This document shows, one piece after another, positions 59,001 through 64,000 of a stretch of 64,000 bases of DNA. Each line of letters opens with the position of its first letter. Within the stretch, counting starts at the first letter, position 1. Position numbers and translations under genes: made by a program. The notes beneath the pieces are model-generated. The model was given only the letters and a program-made list of their open reading frames with translations, ran no database searches and was not told the DNA's origin. Origin of the DNA: Penelope pileata (lineage: Eukaryota; Chordata; Aves; Galliformes; Cracidae); contig WBMW01000075.1 of the NCBI GenBank assembly GCA_013396635.1, forward strand, positions 755,101 through 819,100. The letters run 5' to 3'.

Positions 59001-62000
59001 AACCATTGAAAGTAATAAAGAAGTTCTACAAAGAGGCACTAAGCCAGCATCACCCCAAGAGAGAAAGAACACATTTTTTCAGTTACCTTGCCAATAAGCT
59101 CCCCACTGTATCCAACCCACTAAACATTAAAATCTGGAAGATATAATGATTCTATAGCAACCAGCTGCCGAGACATTTTTCAAAGAGAATGAAACAAATA
59201 CAACTGCCAAATACTTTCCCAGCAAATTTAGTCCATTCCTAGTGGGAGGAGGAAAGTATGTTCACTGCTGTGATTCAAAATACAGTGGAACTCTGAGGTC
59301 ATCGCAAGAGTGGAGCAATATAAAACAAATCAGACATCCAGGATAGGTAAGTATACAGATGCAAATTGTAGGTGTGCAAATTGCCGTCATTAGAGGACAG
59401 ACATCACTCGAGAGGCCTCTCCTTCAGAGCAGCACTTCTGGGAGACTTTTTTCCATGTTGGTTACTCCCACCACCAACAGGCCAACCTTACAAGTAGGTT
59501 CATGTCCCTCATAAGAGTCTATTTAGGAGTCTTCTGGAGACGTAGAAATACAGTCACATCAACATGTCACATTCCCAGTGGTATCTGCACATGTAAGTCT
59601 CTGGGGTTCTGTGAGCCCTCAGAGGAAAGCAGGAATTTGGTTCTCTGTGTTCAGATGCAACCACTCCAGCTTTAAGTCTCCTTATGCGTATCTCTACAAA
59701 GGTTCAACCTCCCTGTATTCCTAGGAGGACATCAACTAAACCAGTTTTCTCAGCAAAGCAAGATTCAGAGACCATTCAAATCCAAGAGTGGTTTCTCTTA
59801 GCTCGTGTATAAAAGAAACCCCTAGGTAACATGCAATGACTTATAATAAAAAGCATAAAATAACTAAATAAAAATGAAGCCTAATATTAGGTTGATATAC
59901 ATTGTCCCAAGAACACATCTCCAGAAGTTGTCTTTCAGAAGTCCACAACTCAAAAGAAAGGTAGAAGTTATGGAACTACAGAACCTCTCTCTCTTTATCA
60001 CAAAAAGGCTTTGTTTCTATTTCAATCTTCACAGAATGAAGTCTTCAATGAGAGACAAAGCAAGCTAACACAAGACAGACTTATGGCAGACTACATTCAC
60101 CTTCTCCCATTATCTAGCACAAGGATAACAACTGAACTCAACAGGCAGATGTTTAAAATACCTTAGTTAAGGCAAGGTCCCATTTATCCTCTTCAGTTAG
60201 GTTTCTTTCAGTGCAGTCTTATTAACCCAAGTGTTTCTCCCTCTTTTTTCTCCAGCTGTAGAACATGGTTCACCAGAAGTACCTTGGCTACCTCCACTTC
60301 AGAGAGGTCCCTGTGGATCACCCAAAGACACAGGCTCTTCCTCGTGTGCACGGCCCTGCACAGAACTAGAAACTGATGCTACTGACACCTGAAAAATTAT
60401 AATTGTACTAAGTTCAGAAACCTGTACACTGGTGCCTCTGAGCTATTTGTAGCCTTCTGCCCCTTCCTTGCCTTTTATAAAGTCTTTTAAAATTGCTCCA
60501 TCTACAAAGCACCTGAAATGGAGAGTAGTTACAGGTATGGTTCTCTCTGAAGGATACAATTAACTTATTAAAAAATAAAAAATCCCCACCTTCATCCTCC
60601 CCCTCTTCCAAATCTGGGAAAGGATAATAAAGCACAATAAGCCTCCACAAAAGGAGAACTTTAATTTTGCAAGAATTTCAGTGTACAGCCTTCTTAAGTT
60701 TCCTTTCAGCACAAAGTTCAGTTGCATCAGCATTCATAATGCTGACAGGTTTGAGTTTTGTTTGGAGGGTTTTGGTTTTAATTTTTATTTTTCAGTTTCA
60801 AATAAGAGAAACTTCAGTCACTTCCCAAGCAGAATGCCTCATTCTGACTTTGAAGACAGGTATTTAAGAGACTCGGCAGGAAGATATTCTGTACGTACAC
60901 CCTGGAAAGCTATTTTAATGTAGCAGCTTCCCTGCCCCAACTAGCCTGTACTTCTCTTTTCCTAACAAGTCCCTGATGCTTTAATTCAGGACTGGATCAA
61001 GGTAATCCAGGAAATGCAGGAACTTGGCACTGCCATGAATTCCAGAAACTCTAGGAATTAAGCAACTTCAGGAGAATGGGAATCCTTGCTCGGTTCTACA
61101 GTACAGCTTTTTCCTGCTCAAAGTGTGTATAGCAAGAAAAAATAGAGAAAAAAAAAAAAGCAAAATGATAATTTCTGTGATCAGAAGTTGCATGAAACTT
61201 CAGAAATCATCTATTAGAATCGCTTCTAATTAGGGACGGGGAAGAATCCTCCCTGTTAAACAAAAGTACTTGAAAATCTGGAAAAAAAAGACTATCACAC
61301 AATAGGCAGAAGGTTTATTATTCTGCAATCAATGAAGCCTACCAAGCACCCAGAAACAACTACCAGCTGAAAAGACTACAGTCTTTCAGTCTGCTGAAAT
61401 TTCAGCTAGCATGTCATCCCTGGACCACATTCAATTCCTCGAGCCAGCAACTAGCAACAGCCAAAAACACCAAAAGGTCAGAGCTCCATTTCTTTTAGCC
61501 TTGTCTCCTAGCTAGCGACGAGACTAGAGAGGAGGAAAAAAAAAAAAATTCTACATATTCCTACTGCTTTCAGCCTTACCGGTTCTCCTTTCTCAGTAGG
61601 AACTCGGTATCACAACACAGTAGCAGAGTGGAACTACCCCAGATCCTACCACTGTCACCTGCCCATGAAATCTGGGAGTTCTAATACTGAAACCTGAGTT
61701 TTCTGCTGAAGGTAGACAAAGAAACAAGCAGCAGCAGAAACAAATGGAAGTGTCTAAATACTCAGAGATACCACATCAAAATTGGTCTTTGCTGTACAAA
61801 GACTGCATTCAGGAGTTAGATGCTGTGGGATCAGGTGATGTTCACATGGAAAAGGCTTGCCTTCAGCTTGTTTTTGTTGCTGTTTTGCCATAAAGATTTC
61901 ATCAAATATTTTCAATCTGTCTCATTTTTCTCCCACAACACCTTCAGCTCTTCTCTGGGGGCATCCAGATGACCTGATAAGAAGACAGCCAGTCTCTCTC

Positions 62001-63230
62001 ACACACACAAATACTGTGCTGCTTTTATTAACCCAACAACCCTTCATTTCTGCCTTATTCACACAGCATGTCAAACACTACCATCTGGTTCTAGAATATA
62101 GTTTTCCAGCATAAAATCAGCTTTTTTTTTTTTTTTTTTTAAAAAAAAGTAAAATGCAATGTAAAAGCTAACGCTAACTAGCCCACAGTCTTCACCAAGA
62201 TCCTCCCTATGGCATCACCCAAATCTTAAGTTCTACGAAGATTAAAATAAAACTGTTAGATTTCTCAGAACAAGAATTGGAAGGGGTACTGAAGTACTAA
62301 GCTCCTGTATGAAGATCATGGAACACATTAGGTAAGTTCAGGCAGAGTTGGTGGGTTTTATTTATTTTTTCTTCATTTGTTTGTTTGGAGTTCAGGGAGG
62401 AGTTGGTTGTTTTAAGTTAGAAGATAGCTTTACTTAAGGACAGTCCTGGGTTGTTACATAAGTAGTCACTTTCTTGTTTATAAATTCTAAAATAGAAGCA
62501 GATCCAACTCTTTGGATTAAATTCACCTAACTAGTTAAAACCAATAATGAAGTTTTTAAGAAGCCATGCAATAGCCTTTGTCCACAGTTCAGAATAACAG
62601 AACTCGAAAGGAAGTTCCTTTTTCCTCTCCTCCCCCCTCGAAAAAATCTCACGCAGCAAAACCATCTTACTTGCATCATCTACAGACAGTGCAAGCTTTA
62701 TGCAATCCTGTCAGATTTAAATGGTGAGTTTAAATGGTACCACCAAACGTATTGTTGAGACATATTTAAGGAAGCAATCCATTTCGATGTTTGGTACTTT
62801 AAAGTCAGCACTGACTCCGGAGTATTTCATATTTTTGTTTCACAAGCGTAGATTCCAGTTACCACACAGAGCGATACGACTTACGGCTCATCCAGAACTT
62901 CTGACTGCAAGGAGGATGACTAATCCATCTAAAATGAATGAAACTGTTAAAGAGAAAACGCTGCACAAGCCTTAACGCCATTCAGATCATTATTAATTGT
63001 GCTAATGAAACACATTAGCCTGAGCATGGACAAAGTCCTCAGCCACTTTTTACCAGCAAGCCTATTTCAGAGATTATAAAGCATAATAGCGGGAGGACTC
63101 TGCTATTTTGGTTCCACGTTGACTGAAGAGCTCTCCTTTCAAAGCCCAAGATCACCCTCCTTATATCGCCAGCGCTGTACGAAGGGCTTTTAGCCAAGAG
63201 CCTACCAACTCTACCAACAGAGGCTTTTAG

Positions 63231-63550
63231 GAACATGCAGAAAGAGCTAACGATGTCACGGACTCCTTGCCACAGGCAGTCAAAGCTCATCCATAATGCC
63301 AGCACTACACCACACAAAAAAGGAAGTGACATTTGTCATCTTCCCTTGCCCACATCATCGCAGAGGTTGCCAACACTCCTTGAAGCAATCCCATTTTCCA
63401 GCAGCCGCTATCTACAAGATGCACTTAATTTCCATCATATCTCATGCGGGTTGCCACTTGTTCTTTTAAGAGCACATCAGGTTGCTTACTATGGTTTTAG
63501 GTACACTAAATCAGGAAAAAAAAAAAAAAAGAACATGCAGAAAGAGCTAA
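63231..63550 (+). mobile_element. Apparent poly(A)-tailed retroinsertion with 20-nt target duplication
   Basis: GAACATGCAGAAAGAGCTAA occurs at 63231-63250 and again, identical, at 63531-63550. The 280 bases between them end in 15 A (63516-63530) immediately before the second copy. Direct repeats flanking a sequence with a 3' A-tail are the signature of LINE-type retroposition. The insert body (63251-63515) is not a CR1 or SINE that I recognise. A 106-codon open frame runs across the insert and both repeats, but looks incidental. The source transcript is unknown. Confidence 0.6.
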
Positions 63551-64000
63551 GCTAGATGATGGATGTTTTCAAACTTTGCCATTAAACACCTCCATGATCT
63601 CTGGCCATGAACTTAGGTAGAGATGATCTTGCAGTGTTAAACATGTTTTAACTCCATTATGTTTTCTACTTCACTTCTGCTGCCTTTTCTCTCCTGAAAA
63701 GGTTAGAAATACTAAGAAATTAAGATCTTTGCATTTCAAGTACTGTCTAGTGAGTATCTAAAACCTTATTTAGGCAAATAAAGATGACAAAAAGACAGAT
63801 CTAGTAGATGTTAGATGAGCAGCAGTGCAAGGGCAGAACACACAAACATTCTGGTGCCAGCAAAATGCACAAAAACACCGGCCACTGAAGGAAGAAACTG
63901 TTGCCAGGAGTAAGACACGGTGCACAAAAATGCTCAAAAATACAAAGCTTTAATGGGAAGGAACACCTGTGGGCATTTAGGCAATTCTGAAATATACTGG

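Larger units (their letters stand above)
40228..64000 (-). other. ITSN1: ITSN1 intron 1 (partial), repeat-rich
   Basis: This is at least 23.8 kb upstream of the start exon. No CpG island, promoter or recognisable 5'UTR exon was seen, so the transcription start probably lies beyond 64000. It holds CR1 copies at 41699, 42116, 45930 and 50960, an LTR fragment to 52112, and homopolymer runs near 43460, 44886, 49528, 50476 and 62122. Between 52113 and 63230 I see no recognisable element apart from the hairpin at 56025-56046 and simple A/T runs. Confidence 0.75.

Noticed and set aside
63235..63555. 106-codon plus-strand open frame
   Set aside because: It runs through both copies of the flanking duplication and the A-run (Lys stretch), so it is a by-product of the insertion rather than a gene.
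40228..64000. Search for a CpG island, promoter or first exon of ITSN1
   Set aside because: No CpG-dense segment is present; the sequence stays AT-rich to the window end, so exon 1 is placed outside.

Overview
The window is avian genomic DNA, probably from a galliform-like bird. The evidence is the set of degraded CR1 LINE copies with ATTCTRTG-type 3' ends, an ERVL-like solo LTR, low CpG and AT-rich introns. There are no operons and no bacterial-type genes. Almost the whole window is one gene on the minus strand: the 5' part of ITSN1 (intersectin-1), the endocytic and exocytic scaffold protein. I could join 15 exons with intact GT-AG sites and a continuous reading frame. The first carries the tail of the 5'UTR and the ATG (40111-40170) and the last is at 7843-7982. 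Together they encode residues 1-607 in 1821 coding bases and leave the window in phase 0.

Layout, read from the gene's 5' side (high coordinates) to its 3' side. 64000-40171 is intron 1, at least 23.8 kb long. It holds most of the mobile DNA: a 2.9 kb decayed CR1, shorter CR1 tails, an LTR fragment, and a 20-nt direct repeat bracketing a poly(A)-tailed 280-nt insert. 40170-40111 is the start-codon exon, next to a 37-base assembly gap. 35808-26264 encodes EH domain 1. 24012-23125 encodes the Pro/Ala-rich EH1-EH2 linker. 21007-17908 encodes EH domain 2. 16978-7843 encodes the start of the Lys/Leu/Glu/Arg/Gln-rich coiled coil. 7842-1 is the next intron. The remaining coiled coil, the SH3 domains and (in the long form) the DH-PH-C2 module lie beyond base 1. 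The promoter and exon 1 lie beyond base 64000.

The most notable unexplained items are: (i) a possible unannotated 75-nt frame-preserving cassette exon in the EH1-EH2 linker (22799-22873), in the only frame that stays open; (ii) an apparent poly(A)-tailed retroinsertion with a perfect 20-nt flanking duplication (63231-63550), unusual in a bird because CR1 does not normally mobilise poly(A) RNA; (iii) a 23-nt exact direct repeat flanking the 1.3 kb that contains the start exon (39915-39937 and 41279-41301); and (iv) a perfect 22-bp palindrome (50203-50224). No tRNA, rRNA, CRISPR array, CpG island or second protein-coding gene was found.
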